This document shows, piece by piece, positions 37,066 to 45,232 of a stretch of 64,000 nucleotides of DNA. Position numbers and translations under genes: made by a program. Numbering within the stretch: position 1 is the first letter of the stretch; every line of letters starts with the position of its first letter. Below the pieces are notes generated by a model. The model worked only from the letters and a program-made list of their open reading frames with translations. It searched no databases and had not been told where the DNA came from. The DNA is taken from the NCBI RefSeq assembly GCF_003240565.2, contig NZ_CP117260.1:238268-302267 (forward strand). The letters run 5' to 3'. Source of the DNA: Rhizobium tumorigenes. Its GTDB lineage: Bacteria > Pseudomonadota > Alphaproteobacteria > Rhizobiales > Rhizobiaceae.

Positions 37066-38109
37066 ATGAAGACCTATTCCATTGCCCTGATCCCCGGCGA
37101 CGGCATCGGCGCTCCCGTGATCGACGCCGCCTGGCAGGTACTGGAGGCAGCCTCGAGGCGGGCGGGCTTCAAGCTGGAGGGCACGACCTTCCCCTGGTCC
37201 TGCGCCTTTTACAAGGAAACCGGCGCGATGATGCCGGCTGATGGTATCGAGATACTTCGCAGACACGATGCCATCCTGCTGGGTGCCGTCGGCTGGCCGG
37301 CGGAGGTGCCCGATTCCGTATCGCTGCACGGCCTGCTGCTGCCGATCCGAAAAGCCTTCGTGCAATATGCCAACATCCGTCCGCATCGTCTTCTGCCGGG
37401 CGTCGAGGGTCCGTTGAAGTCGACGGGCTTCGATATCCTCTGCATCCGCGAAAACACCGAGGGCGAATATTCCGGTGCCGGCGGCCGCGTGCATGTCGGC
37501 ACGCCGGATGAAGTCGCCGTCGAAACGTCGATCTTCACCCGCAAGGGTGTGGAGCGCATCCTGCGCTTCGGCTTCGAGCAGGCGCGCCTGCGCCGCAAGA
37601 TGCTGGCCTCCGTCACCAAGTCGAATGCGCAGAAATACTCGATGGTGTTCTGGGACGAAGTGACTGCGCAACTGTCCGCCGAGTATCCGGATGTCGAGGT
37701 GAAAAACTATCACATCGACGCGATGGCGGCGCGCATGGTGATGGCGCCGGAAAGTCTCGACGTCGTCGTTGCGTCCAACCTGTTCGGCGATATCCTGACC
37801 GATCTCGGCGCCGCCATCCAGGGCGGCCTCGGCTTTGCAGCCTCCGCCAACATCAATCCCGATCGCACCGCGCCATCGATGTTCGAGCCGGTGCATGGAT
37901 CGGCGCCCGATATCGCCCATCTCGGCATCGCCAACCCGATTGCCACCATCTGGTCGGCGGCAATGATGCTGGAGCATCTCGGCGAGACCGCTGCGGCAGC
38001 CGGGATCATCAAGGCTATCGAGACTGCGACCGCAAGCGGCATCGGCACAAGGCCGGGCCGCGACAAGACCGATGCGATAACTGCCGCTGTGCTTTCGGCA
38101 CTGGGCTGA
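37066..38109 (+). CDS. Tartrate dehydrogenase / isopropylmalate dehydrogenase-family enzyme
   Basis: 347-residue metal-dependent beta-decarboxylating dehydrogenase. Family motifs are IPGDGIGAPV at the N-terminus, IRENTEGEYSGAGG, the YHIDAMAARMVM active-site segment and NLFGDILTDLGAAIQGGLG, followed by EPVHGSAPDIA for NAD binding. The sequence resembles TtuC/YeaU, which act on D-malate or tartrate, more than leucine-biosynthetic LeuB. It would convert a 2-hydroxy-dicarboxylate to a keto acid. It sits between two aldehyde dehydrogenase genes with gaps of 11 and 17 bases, so it is part of the same catabolic operon. Confidence 0.88.
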   Translation: MKTYSIALIPGDGIGAPVIDAAWQVLEAASRRAGFKLEGTTFPWSCAFYKETGAMMPADGIEILRRHDAILLGAVGWPAEVPDSVSLHGLLLPIRKAFVQYANIRPHRLLPGVEGPLKSTGFDILCIRENTEGEYSGAGGRVHVGTPDEVAVETSIFTRKGVERILRFGFEQARLRRKMLASVTKSNAQKYSMVFWDEVTAQLSAEYPDVEVKNYHIDAMAARMVMAPESLDVVVASNLFGDILTDLGAAIQGGLGFAASANINPDRTAPSMFEPVHGSAPDIAHLGIANPIATIWSAAMMLEHLGETAAAAGIIKAIETATASGIGTRPGRDKTDAITAAVLSALG

Positions 38110-38126
38110 CGAGAAGGAACGCTACA

Positions 38127-39584
38127 ATGGACACTCTGAAGGACAACAGCCTCTTCCGGCAGCAATGCGTCATCGACGGCATCTGGCGCAACGCTGCCTC
38201 CGGTTCGTCGGTGCCGGTCACCAATCCGGCGACGCAAGGCACTATCGGGCACGTTCCCGATGTCAGTGGTGATGAAACACGCGAGGCGATCGCGGCAGCG
38301 CGGGCAGCCTTCGCCCCCTGGAAGGCGAAGACCCATGCGGCGCGGGCAGCGCTCTTGGAAGCCTGGCGCCGCCTGATCCTCGAAAACGAGCAGGATCTCG
38401 CCATGATCCTGACCCTGGAGCAGGGCAAGCCGCTGGCGGAAGCGCTGGGCGAAATCCGCTATGGCGCATCCTTCGTCAAGTGGTTTGCCGAGGAAGCCCG
38501 CCGCGTCGGCGGGACAACCGTTCCGTCGCCGACTGCAGATCGCCGGATCATCGTGCTGAAGGAAGCCGTCGGCGTCTGCGCCATCATCACGCCGTGGAAT
38601 TTCCCGAACGCCATGATCACCCGCAAGGTCGCTCCGGCGCTTGCGGCCGGCTGCACCGTGGTCGTCAAGCCTTCGGAATTCACGCCGTTTTCCGCGCTGG
38701 CCCTTGGCGTGCTTGCCGAGCGTGCCGGAATCCCGGCAGGTGTCATCAATATTGTCACGGGCATGCCGGCCGAGATCGGCAATGAGATGATGGCGAACGA
38801 GATCGTGCGCAAGATATCCTTCACCGGATCGACCCGCGTCGGCTCGCTGCTAATGCGGGGCGCCGCCGACAGCATCAAGCGCCTCAGCCTGGAACTCGGC
38901 GGCAACGCGCCGTTCATCGTCTTCGACGATGCCGATATCGATCTGGCCATCGAAGGCGCGCTGGCGTCCAAGTTCCGCAACGGCGGTCAGACCTGCGTCT
39001 GCTCCAACCGCATTCTCGTGCAATCCGGCGTCTATGATACGTTTGCCGAAAAGCTGGCGGCCCGGGTCTCCGTGATGAAGGTCGGCCCCGGGGCCGGCGA
39101 ACCCGTGGATATCGGACCGATGATCAACGCGGCGGCCATCGACAAGATCGACCGCCATATCGAGGATGCACTTGCCAAGGGAGCCCACATCCTCTCGGAT
39201 CGTCCCGCGATGCCCGAGGGCAGGCAATATGCCGTCCCGGTCGTGCTTGGCGGTGCCACAACGGACATGCTGCTGGCGAACGAAGAGACATTCGGCCCGG
39301 TCGCTCCGCTGTTCCGGTTCGAGACCGAGGAGGAAGCGATCGAAATCGCCAACGCCACCCCGTTCGGCCTGGCATCCTATTTCTACACCGAGAGCCTGCG
39401 ACGCTCATGGCGGGTGGCAGAGGCGCTGGAATTCGGGATGGTCGGCCTCAACACCGGCTCCGTCTCGATGGAGGTCGCACCCTTCGGCGGCGTCAAGCAA
39501 TCCGGCATCGGCCGCGAGGGCGGACAATGCGGGATCGAGGAATATCTGGAAATGAAGAGCTTCCACATCGGTGGACTTGGCTGA
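38127..39584 (+). CDS. gabD: Succinate-semialdehyde dehydrogenase
   Basis: 485-residue NAD(P)-dependent ALDH of the GabD type. It has ITPWNFPNAMITRKVAPALA, Glu in ELGGNAPFIVF and Cys in RNGGQTCVCSNRILV, where the CxC around the nucleophile is typical of GabD and may give redox control. It oxidises succinate semialdehyde to succinate, linking GABA or polyamine breakdown to the TCA cycle. It is the last gene of the plus-strand operon starting at 32901 and is closed by a perfect 16-bp hairpin. A glutarate-semialdehyde or related substrate cannot be excluded. Confidence 0.9.
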   Translation: MDTLKDNSLFRQQCVIDGIWRNAASGSSVPVTNPATQGTIGHVPDVSGDETREAIAAARAAFAPWKAKTHAARAALLEAWRRLILENEQDLAMILTLEQGKPLAEALGEIRYGASFVKWFAEEARRVGGTTVPSPTADRRIIVLKEAVGVCAIITPWNFPNAMITRKVAPALAAGCTVVVKPSEFTPFSALALGVLAERAGIPAGVINIVTGMPAEIGNEMMANEIVRKISFTGSTRVGSLLMRGAADSIKRLSLELGGNAPFIVFDDADIDLAIEGALASKFRNGGQTCVCSNRILVQSGVYDTFAEKLAARVSVMKVGPGAGEPVDIGPMINAAAIDKIDRHIEDALAKGAHILSDRPAMPEGRQYAVPVVLGGATTDMLLANEETFGPVAPLFRFETEEEAIEIANATPFGLASYFYTESLRRSWRVAEALEFGMVGLNTGSVSMEVAPFGGVKQSGIGREGGQCGIEEYLEMKSFHIGGLG

Positions 39585-39592
39585 CACGGACG

Positions 39593-39628
39593 CGAACAGG
39601 GGCGGAGATCACTCTCCGCCCCTGTTCG
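39593..39628. terminator. Bidirectional terminator between gabD and the FAD oxidase
   Basis: Perfect 16-base-pair stem, CGAACAGGGGCGGAGA (39593-39608) and TCTCCGCCCCTGTTCG (39613-39628), loop TCAC. It lies nine bases after gabD and 13 before the stop of the convergent oxidase gene. Confidence 0.8.
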
Positions 39629-39641
39629 TGAGATCTTTCGT

Positions 39642-40925
39642 CTACTGGAACCGGTCGAGCGTCTTGTAGTAGAGCCCGACCATCGGCAGGAACCATGGCT
39701 TGCCGAAATGACCGGCGATGGCGGGCCATTCCAGACCGGAGACCGGGTTGCGGTCCGCTTTTCCCATGATCGCGTCGGCGATGACGATCCCCATGTGGCT
39801 TGCCATCTGCGCTCCGTGGCCGGAATAGCCCATCGCATACCAGACACCGTCGGCAAAGCCGGCGCGTGGGAAGCGATCCTTGGTCATGTCGACGAGGCCA
39901 CCCCAGCAATAATCGATCTCGACCTGACCCAGCTGCGGAAAGATCTGGCGCAGGCTCGCCTTCAGGATGGCGCCGCTCTTGTCGTCCGAGCGTTGATCCG
40001 ACGACGCCGAAAACCGGGCACGGCCGCCGAAGATCAGTCGCTGGTCCGGCGACAGGCGGAAGTAGTTGCCGATGTTGAGCGAAGTGACGCAGGTGCGGTT
40101 GCCCGGCATGACGTCGGCGACCTCAGCGTCGGTCAGCGGCCGGGTGGCCAGCAGGAAGCTTCCGACCGAGACGATGCGGCGCCGGAAATAACCGAATGGA
40201 CCGGAGGTATAGGCACCCGTTGCCACGAAGACTGCATCTGCGGTGACGCTGCCACGCGCTGTGGTCAGCGTATGCCTGGCGCCTGCCACCTTGCGGTCCG
40301 TCACGGCGGCATTCTCGAAGATCACCGCGCCATGGCGCACGGCGGCGTCGGCAAGCCCCGCGACGTAGCGGCCCATGTGCATCATGGCGCTCTTTTTCGA
40401 CAGCATGGCGCCGTGGAAAGCATTCGAGCCGATCTCGTCCCGCAGGTCAGTCGCCGTCAACAGGGCCGTGTCGGGATCGACGTCCCGATTGACGAGCTCG
40501 AAATTGGCGGCGATCGATTTGAAATGCTCCGGCTTCGAGGCGAGCTTCAGCTTGCCGGCACGGCGAAAATTGCAGTCGATGCCCTCCTCCGTAACGATGT
40601 GCTCAATGGTATCGATGGAGGCGTCGAAGGCGCGGTAGAGCGTTTTCGCCCGTTCCGGCCCGAGTTCCTTTCGGGCAGAGGCAAAACCGTGGGCGATGCC
40701 GTTGTTGAGGTGTCCACCGTTGCGACCGGATGCGCCCGCGCCGACATGGGCCGCCTCGAGGACGACGACCTTGACCCCTGACTTAGCCAGGTGCCGGGCT
40801 GCCGACAGGCCGCCGAAACCGCCGCCGATCACAGCCACATCGTAATGTCCTTCGACCGGGCCTTTGTCAGCCGCCGCGAAAGCAGGCGCGGTGTCGTGCC
40901 AGTAGGACTTGAACTGCATCGCCAT
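39642..40925 (-). CDS. FAD-dependent amine oxidase, PuuB/DAO-like
   Basis: 427-residue flavoprotein of the DAO superfamily. The dinucleotide-binding motif VIGGGFGGLSAARHLAKSG starts near residue 32, followed by EAAHVGAGASGRNGG. The C-terminus shows WGGLVDMTKDRFPRAG and GYSGHGAQMASHMG. It resembles gamma-glutamylputrescine oxidase and related enzymes that convert an amine to an aldehyde plus ammonia and peroxide. The HAD gene lies five bases upstream on the same strand. It is close to gabD and the aminotransferase, so it may supply the aldehyde that those ALDHs oxidise. Confidence 0.87.
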   Translation of the reverse strand: MAMQFKSYWHDTAPAFAAADKGPVEGHYDVAVIGGGFGGLSAARHLAKSGVKVVVLEAAHVGAGASGRNGGHLNNGIAHGFASARKELGPERAKTLYRAFDASIDTIEHIVTEEGIDCNFRRAGKLKLASKPEHFKSIAANFELVNRDVDPDTALLTATDLRDEIGSNAFHGAMLSKKSAMMHMGRYVAGLADAAVRHGAVIFENAAVTDRKVAGARHTLTTARGSVTADAVFVATGAYTSGPFGYFRRRIVSVGSFLLATRPLTDAEVADVMPGNRTCVTSLNIGNYFRLSPDQRLIFGGRARFSASSDQRSDDKSGAILKASLRQIFPQLGQVEIDYCWGGLVDMTKDRFPRAGFADGVWYAMGYSGHGAQMASHMGIVIADAIMGKADRNPVSGLEWPAIAGHFGKPWFLPMVGLYYKTLDRFQ

Positions 40926-40930
40926 CCCCG

Positions 40931-41599
40931 TCAGAGCCCGACGACGCCGGGCAGGCCCGAAATGTCCTTGATCTCGGTATATTCATAGTAAGGATTAGCC
41001 GGCTCGTGGCCACGGTTGACCCAGACCTTGTTCTTGATGCCGAGATCGTGGGCCGACATCAGATCGTAGCGAAACGACGACGAGCAATGCAGGATATCTT
41101 CCGGACCGCAGCCGAGCATGTCGAACATGTATTCGAATGCCTGGAAGCGCGGCTTGTAGGCATTGGCCTGCTGCGCGGTGTAGACCGCATGGAATGGCGC
41201 GCCGAGCTTTTCGACGTTCGACATGATCTGCTCATTCATGGCGTTCGACAGGATGACCAGCGGAATTTCCTTGGCGACCTTGGCGAGGCCAGCCGGCACG
41301 TCGGCATGCGGGCCCCAGCTCGGCACCGTCTCGTAGATCGAGCGCGCATCCGCATCGTTGAAGGCGACGCCGTTCCTCTTGCAGGTGCGCTCGACGGCAT
41401 TGTGGATGACTTCGTTGTAGGGCTTCCAGTCCCCGAGGATCTCGTCGAGGCGATAGGCGGCGAAATTCTTGATGAACTGCTTCATGGCGACGGCTTCGAG
41501 TTGGCCGCCATAGATCTTCTCGGCCGCCTCCGCCATCTGGAAGTGGGTCAGCGTTCCGTAGCAGTCGAAGGTGATGTATTTGGGCCGAAACTGTGACAT
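40931..41599 (-). CDS. HAD-family hydrolase, haloacid dehalogenase type II-like
   Basis: 222-residue HAD-superfamily protein. Motif I is FDCYGTLT near residue 12, with the nucleophile Asp. Motif II is VILSNAM, and motif III/IV lie around KPRFQAFEYMF and HCSSSFRYDLMSAHDLGIKN. The type II dehalogenase group hydrolyses 2-haloacids in some members, but most act on other or unknown small molecules. ATG 41599 is used; a TTG nine bases upstream is in frame. The gene precedes the PuuB-like oxidase gene by five bases, and a second HAD gene occurs at 44452, so HAD hydrolysis is probably a step or repair function in this pathway. Confidence 0.85.
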   Translation of the reverse strand: MSQFRPKYITFDCYGTLTHFQMAEAAEKIYGGQLEAVAMKQFIKNFAAYRLDEILGDWKPYNEVIHNAVERTCKRNGVAFNDADARSIYETVPSWGPHADVPAGLAKVAKEIPLVILSNAMNEQIMSNVEKLGAPFHAVYTAQQANAYKPRFQAFEYMFDMLGCGPEDILHCSSSFRYDLMSAHDLGIKNKVWVNRGHEPANPYYEYTEIKDISGLPGVVGL

Positions 41600-41945
41600 C
41601 GCTCTCAAATTCCTTACTGGTTCTGGGCTGGTAACGGGATATTGGCGTCAGTGCCGGGCGCCTTGTTGACCCGATCATAGTCGCGGCCCGGGTATGTCGT
41701 TGACCGCAATTGCTGTGACTGAAAGCAGATTGTTGCGTATCTCAATAGCCGTTTGGCAGAGAGTTGTGCCGGCTGTCCCGGCCGGTCGTCTCTGTCGCCT
41801 GGCGCGGCTCGACCCACGGCATAAGATGCGGCGCCCCTCCGGAAAGACGATGCAAACATGTTGCCGCCAACCCCATGGTCAGGAGGTTCTACCTGCACGC
41901 CGGCGCTATCAATGAAGACAGGACAGGATTATCCGGAACAAGAGA
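41600..41945. other. Divergent intergenic region, no gene recognised
   Basis: 346 bases between the HAD-oxidase operon and the second GNAT gene. Short open frames exist on both strands but lack ribosome sites and family-like sequence. No strong palindrome or terminator was found. It must hold the two divergent promoters. Confidence 0.6.
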
Positions 41946-42794
41946 ATGCCGCCAGACCAGATCGACCCCAGCCACATCGACATCGTGAAGTTTTCCGCCG
42001 ACCATCTCGAAGGCGCGCTGACGCTCTCGCGTCAGGCCGGCTGGCCGCACCGCCTGCAGGACTGGGCGATGGTGCTTTCCCTTAGTGTCGGCTTCGTGGC
42101 CATCGAGAACGGACGCGTGGTCGGCACCACCTTCGTGACCCCCTACGGGACTGCGGCCGCCATCAACATGGTGATCGTTGACGAGGCGATGCGCGGCCGT
42201 GGCATCGGACGGCGGCTGATGGATATGGCGCTCGCCGAATGTGGAGATCGCGAGTGCCGCCTGAACGCAACCCAGGAAGGCCTGCCGCTCTATAGCAAGC
42301 TCGGCTTCAAGGAGACCGGCCGTATCCTCCAGCATCAGGGCACCCTAAGTGCTGCGAAAGGTGAAGCCAGCCTCGAATGGGCAAGTGTCGAAGACCTTGC
42401 CGATTGCGCAGCGCTGGACCGGTCGGCCTCCGGCCTCGAACGCTTCGACCTTATCAAGGCGCTGCACCAGGCCGGCCGGATCGCCGTCCTGCGTCCCGCC
42501 GGCAAGATCACCGCCTTTGCCGCCCTGCGCGCGTTCGGTCACGGCGAGGTCATCGGTCCCGTGGTGGCCGCACATGCTGACGAGGCCAAGGCCCTCATCG
42601 CCACTCTCATCGAATCCCGCCACGGGAAATTCGTCCGGGTCGACACCACCGAGGCCTGCGGCCTGGCAGCGTGGCTGGAGGCGCAGGGCCTTGCCAATGT
42701 CGGCGGCGGCATCGCCATGCGGCGCAACGCCAAGCCTTCCACCGGGACATCCGCGTTTCAAACCTTTGCCCTTGCAAGCCAGGCGCTTGGCTAA
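41946..42794 (+). CDS. GNAT-family N-acetyltransferase with two domains (paralogue of 31777-32652)
   Basis: 282-residue protein. The GNAT acetyl-CoA loop is VDEAMRGRGIGRRLMDMAL. The second half repeats the pattern of its paralogue: SLEWASVEDLADCAALDRSA, then ITAFAALRAFGHGEVIGPVV. The shared GWPHR-x2-DW motif and matching ends (LxSQALG) show common descent. It is encoded 14 bases before the aminotransferase gene and so is co-expressed with it. It may acetylate the amine that the pathway consumes or generates, or trim a reactive side product; no direct evidence of substrate. Confidence 0.83.
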   Translation: MPPDQIDPSHIDIVKFSADHLEGALTLSRQAGWPHRLQDWAMVLSLSVGFVAIENGRVVGTTFVTPYGTAAAINMVIVDEAMRGRGIGRRLMDMALAECGDRECRLNATQEGLPLYSKLGFKETGRILQHQGTLSAAKGEASLEWASVEDLADCAALDRSASGLERFDLIKALHQAGRIAVLRPAGKITAFAALRAFGHGEVIGPVVAAHADEAKALIATLIESRHGKFVRVDTTEACGLAAWLEAQGLANVGGGIAMRRNAKPSTGTSAFQTFALASQALG

Positions 42795-42808
42795 ATCAGG
42801 AGACGACC

Positions 42809-44182
42809 ATGCTGAGCAACTCTCTCATCGAACTCGACCGCGCCCACCTCGTCCATCCGGTCGCGTCCTACAGGACCCACGAGAAAATCGGCGTGCGGGT
42901 TCTGAAATCCGGCAAGGGTGCGACGGTCACGGATGCCTCTGGCCATCAGCTTATCGATGGTTTTGCCGGGCTCTGGTGCGTCAATGCCGGCTACGGCCAG
43001 GAAAGCATCGTCGAGGCTGCCGCAAAACAGATGCGCGAACTGCCCTACGCCACCGGCTATTTCAGCCTCGGTTCCGAGCCCGCCATCCGCCTTGCCGCCG
43101 AACTTGCCGATCGGACGCCCGGCGATCTCAACCATGTCTACTTCACGCTCGGCGGATCCGATGCCGTCGACAGCACGGTGCGTTTCATCCGCTATTATTA
43201 CCATGCCAAGGGCACGCCCGCGAAAGACCAGTTCATCTCCGTCGAGCAGGGCTACCACGGTTCATCGACTGTCGGCGCCGGGCTGACGGCCCTGCCGGTG
43301 TTTCATGCCGGCTTCGGCATCCCGTTCGACTGGCAGCATAAAATCCCGTCGCATTACGCCTATCGCAACCCGGTCGGCAGCGACGATGCTGCGATCATTG
43401 CCGCGTCGACTGCTGCGCTGCGTGCCAAGGTCGAGGCTCTCGGCGCGGACCGCGTCGCTGCATTCTATGTCGAGCCGATCCAAGGGTCCGGAGGCGTCAT
43501 CGTGCCGCCGAAAGGCTGGATCAAGGCGATGCGCGATCTCTGCACCGAACTCGACATCCTGTTCATCGCCGACGAAGTCATCACCGGTTTCGGCCGCACC
43601 GGACCGCTGTTTGCCTGCAGCGAGGAAGACATCGTTCCGGATTTCATGACCGTCGCCAAGGGCCTGACCTCAGGCTACGTGCCGATGGGCGCCGTATTCA
43701 TGACCGACAAGATCTACCAGACCATCGCCGACGGTGCCGGCAGCGCTGCAGTCGGACATGGCTATACCTATTCCGCCCATCCGGTCAGCGCCGCCGTCGG
43801 CCTCGAAGTCTTGCGTCTCTATGAGGGCGGGTTGCTGGACAACGGCCGCAAGGCCGGTGCCCGCCTGATGGAGGGCCTGCACGGCCTTGCCAGCCATCCG
43901 TTGGTCGGCGAGGTCCGCGGTCGCGGAATGCTGGCGGCGCTCGAACTCGTCACCGACAAGGAGCGCAAGACCCCGCTGCCGGCAGCATCGGACCCGTCGC
44001 GCCGCATCTTCGACCGCGCCTGGGACAACGGGCTGGTCGTGCGCGCCTTCGGCAACGGCATTCTCGGCTATGCGCCGCCGCTCTGCTGCACGGAGGCCGA
44101 AATCGACGCCATCGTCGAGCGTACCCGCAAGACGTTGGACCAAACACTGGAAGATCCGGATATCCGCGCCGCCATGGCATGA
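42809..44182 (+). CDS. Class III (omega) aminotransferase, putrescine/beta-alanine:pyruvate type
   Basis: 457-residue PLP aminotransferase of the subgroup that transfers terminal amino groups. The PLP lysine is Lys284 in TVAKGLTSGYVPMG. The conserved Asp is in LFIADEVITGFGRTG, and GGSDAVDSTVRF with YHGSSTVGAG bind the cofactor phosphate. Likely acceptor is pyruvate or 2-oxoglutarate, and the donor a diamine or omega-amino acid, giving an aldehyde for the neighbouring ALDHs. CAGGA lies seven bases upstream of the ATG. The GNAT gene precedes it; a 269-base gap follows. Confidence 0.9.
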   Translation: MLSNSLIELDRAHLVHPVASYRTHEKIGVRVLKSGKGATVTDASGHQLIDGFAGLWCVNAGYGQESIVEAAAKQMRELPYATGYFSLGSEPAIRLAAELADRTPGDLNHVYFTLGGSDAVDSTVRFIRYYYHAKGTPAKDQFISVEQGYHGSSTVGAGLTALPVFHAGFGIPFDWQHKIPSHYAYRNPVGSDDAAIIAASTAALRAKVEALGADRVAAFYVEPIQGSGGVIVPPKGWIKAMRDLCTELDILFIADEVITGFGRTGPLFACSEEDIVPDFMTVAKGLTSGYVPMGAVFMTDKIYQTIADGAGSAAVGHGYTYSAHPVSAAVGLEVLRLYEGGLLDNGRKAGARLMEGLHGLASHPLVGEVRGRGMLAALELVTDKERKTPLPAASDPSRRIFDRAWDNGLVVRAFGNGILGYAPPLCCTEAEIDAIVERTRKTLDQTLEDPDIRAAMA

Positions 44183-44451
44183 GATCATCGGTTCCCCATG
44201 AGCGAGAAATCATGCGGGCCGAAATACCGCGCCGGATGAATATTCGGAATTTTCTGCCGTGGCACTTCCGTCTTTAAGCGCATTCGGTGTCCGTTAACTG
44301 AGACACTGCCCTTCAGAAAGCAGCCAAAACCCGCAAACAAAGCGATCAGGCAGTTTCAAGCATGTTCGTACCGCCTGAAACGCTCACAGCATATCGTTCT
44401 GTCACTCTGTTGCAGAGGAGGACCTTGGGTCCACCGAGAAAGGACTAGGGC

Positions 44452-45168
44452 TTGGAAAAGACATTTGAAAACTTCAAATATCTCACCTTCGACGTGGTCG
44501 GCACGTTGATCGATTTCGAAGGCGGACTGGTCGGCTGCCTGAAGGAAATCGCTGCGGAAAACGGAACGTCCGTGGATGGCGAAGCAGCGCTCAGCCTCTA
44601 TCGCAACGCCCGCTACATGCCGGATGTCGGACTTTTCCCGGACGATCTCGTTCGCGTCTACATGGCAATCGCGCCCGCCCTCGGACTTCCTACCGATGCC
44701 CGGTTCGGTGAGCGGCTGCGTGACTCCGCAAAGACGTGGACGGCATTTCCCGACAGCGCCGATGCAATGGCCCGCCTCGCCAAGCGCTTCAAGCTCATCG
44801 CTATGACAAATGCCCAACGCTGGGCGTTCGACTGCTTTTCGCAGGAACTCGGCAATCCGTTCTACCAAGGTTTTACCGCCGACGACACCGGCACGGAAAA
44901 GCCGGACCCGGCATTTTTCGAGCATGTCCTCGCCTTCGTGGCTTCAGAAGGCAGCTCCCGCGCCGATATCCTGCATGTCGCCCAGAGCCAGTACCACGAT
45001 ATCGGGATCTCCAGGCAGCTTGGCATAAAAAACTGCTGGATCGAGCGTCGCCATGCCCAGAAGGGCTATGGCGGTACGATCGAACCGGCAGCCTTCACCA
45101 AGCCGGATTTCCACTTTACCTCCATGGCAGCGCTTGCGGATGCCGTGGAACAGACGAACGCCGCCTGA
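44452..45168 (+). CDS. HAD-family hydrolase with TTG start
   Basis: 238-residue HAD-superfamily protein. Motif I is FDVVGTLIDFEGG with nucleophile Asp near residue 14. Motif II is AMTNAQ. Motif III is the Lys in GTEKPDPAFFEH, and motif IV is around QSQYHDIGISRQLGIKN. No ATG precedes the conserved motif I; the TTG at 44452 has AAGGA seven bases upstream, so a TTG start is likely. The gene lies 64 bases before the peptide-importer genes, in the same direction. It is related to, but not a close copy of, the HAD at 40931-41599. Substrate unknown. Confidence 0.82.
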   Translation: MEKTFENFKYLTFDVVGTLIDFEGGLVGCLKEIAAENGTSVDGEAALSLYRNARYMPDVGLFPDDLVRVYMAIAPALGLPTDARFGERLRDSAKTWTAFPDSADAMARLAKRFKLIAMTNAQRWAFDCFSQELGNPFYQGFTADDTGTEKPDPAFFEHVLAFVASEGSSRADILHVAQSQYHDIGISRQLGIKNCWIERRHAQKGYGGTIEPAAFTKPDFHFTSMAALADAVEQTNAA

Positions 45169-45232
45169 GGCCTCAACGAGCCCCGGACGGACACGGCAAT
45201 GCCTTCACACAATCAATAAAAGGGGAATGCGC

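Noticed and set aside
39708..40781. Plus-strand open frame antisense to the FAD oxidase (357 codons)
   Set aside because: Shadow of a clear DAO-family gene.
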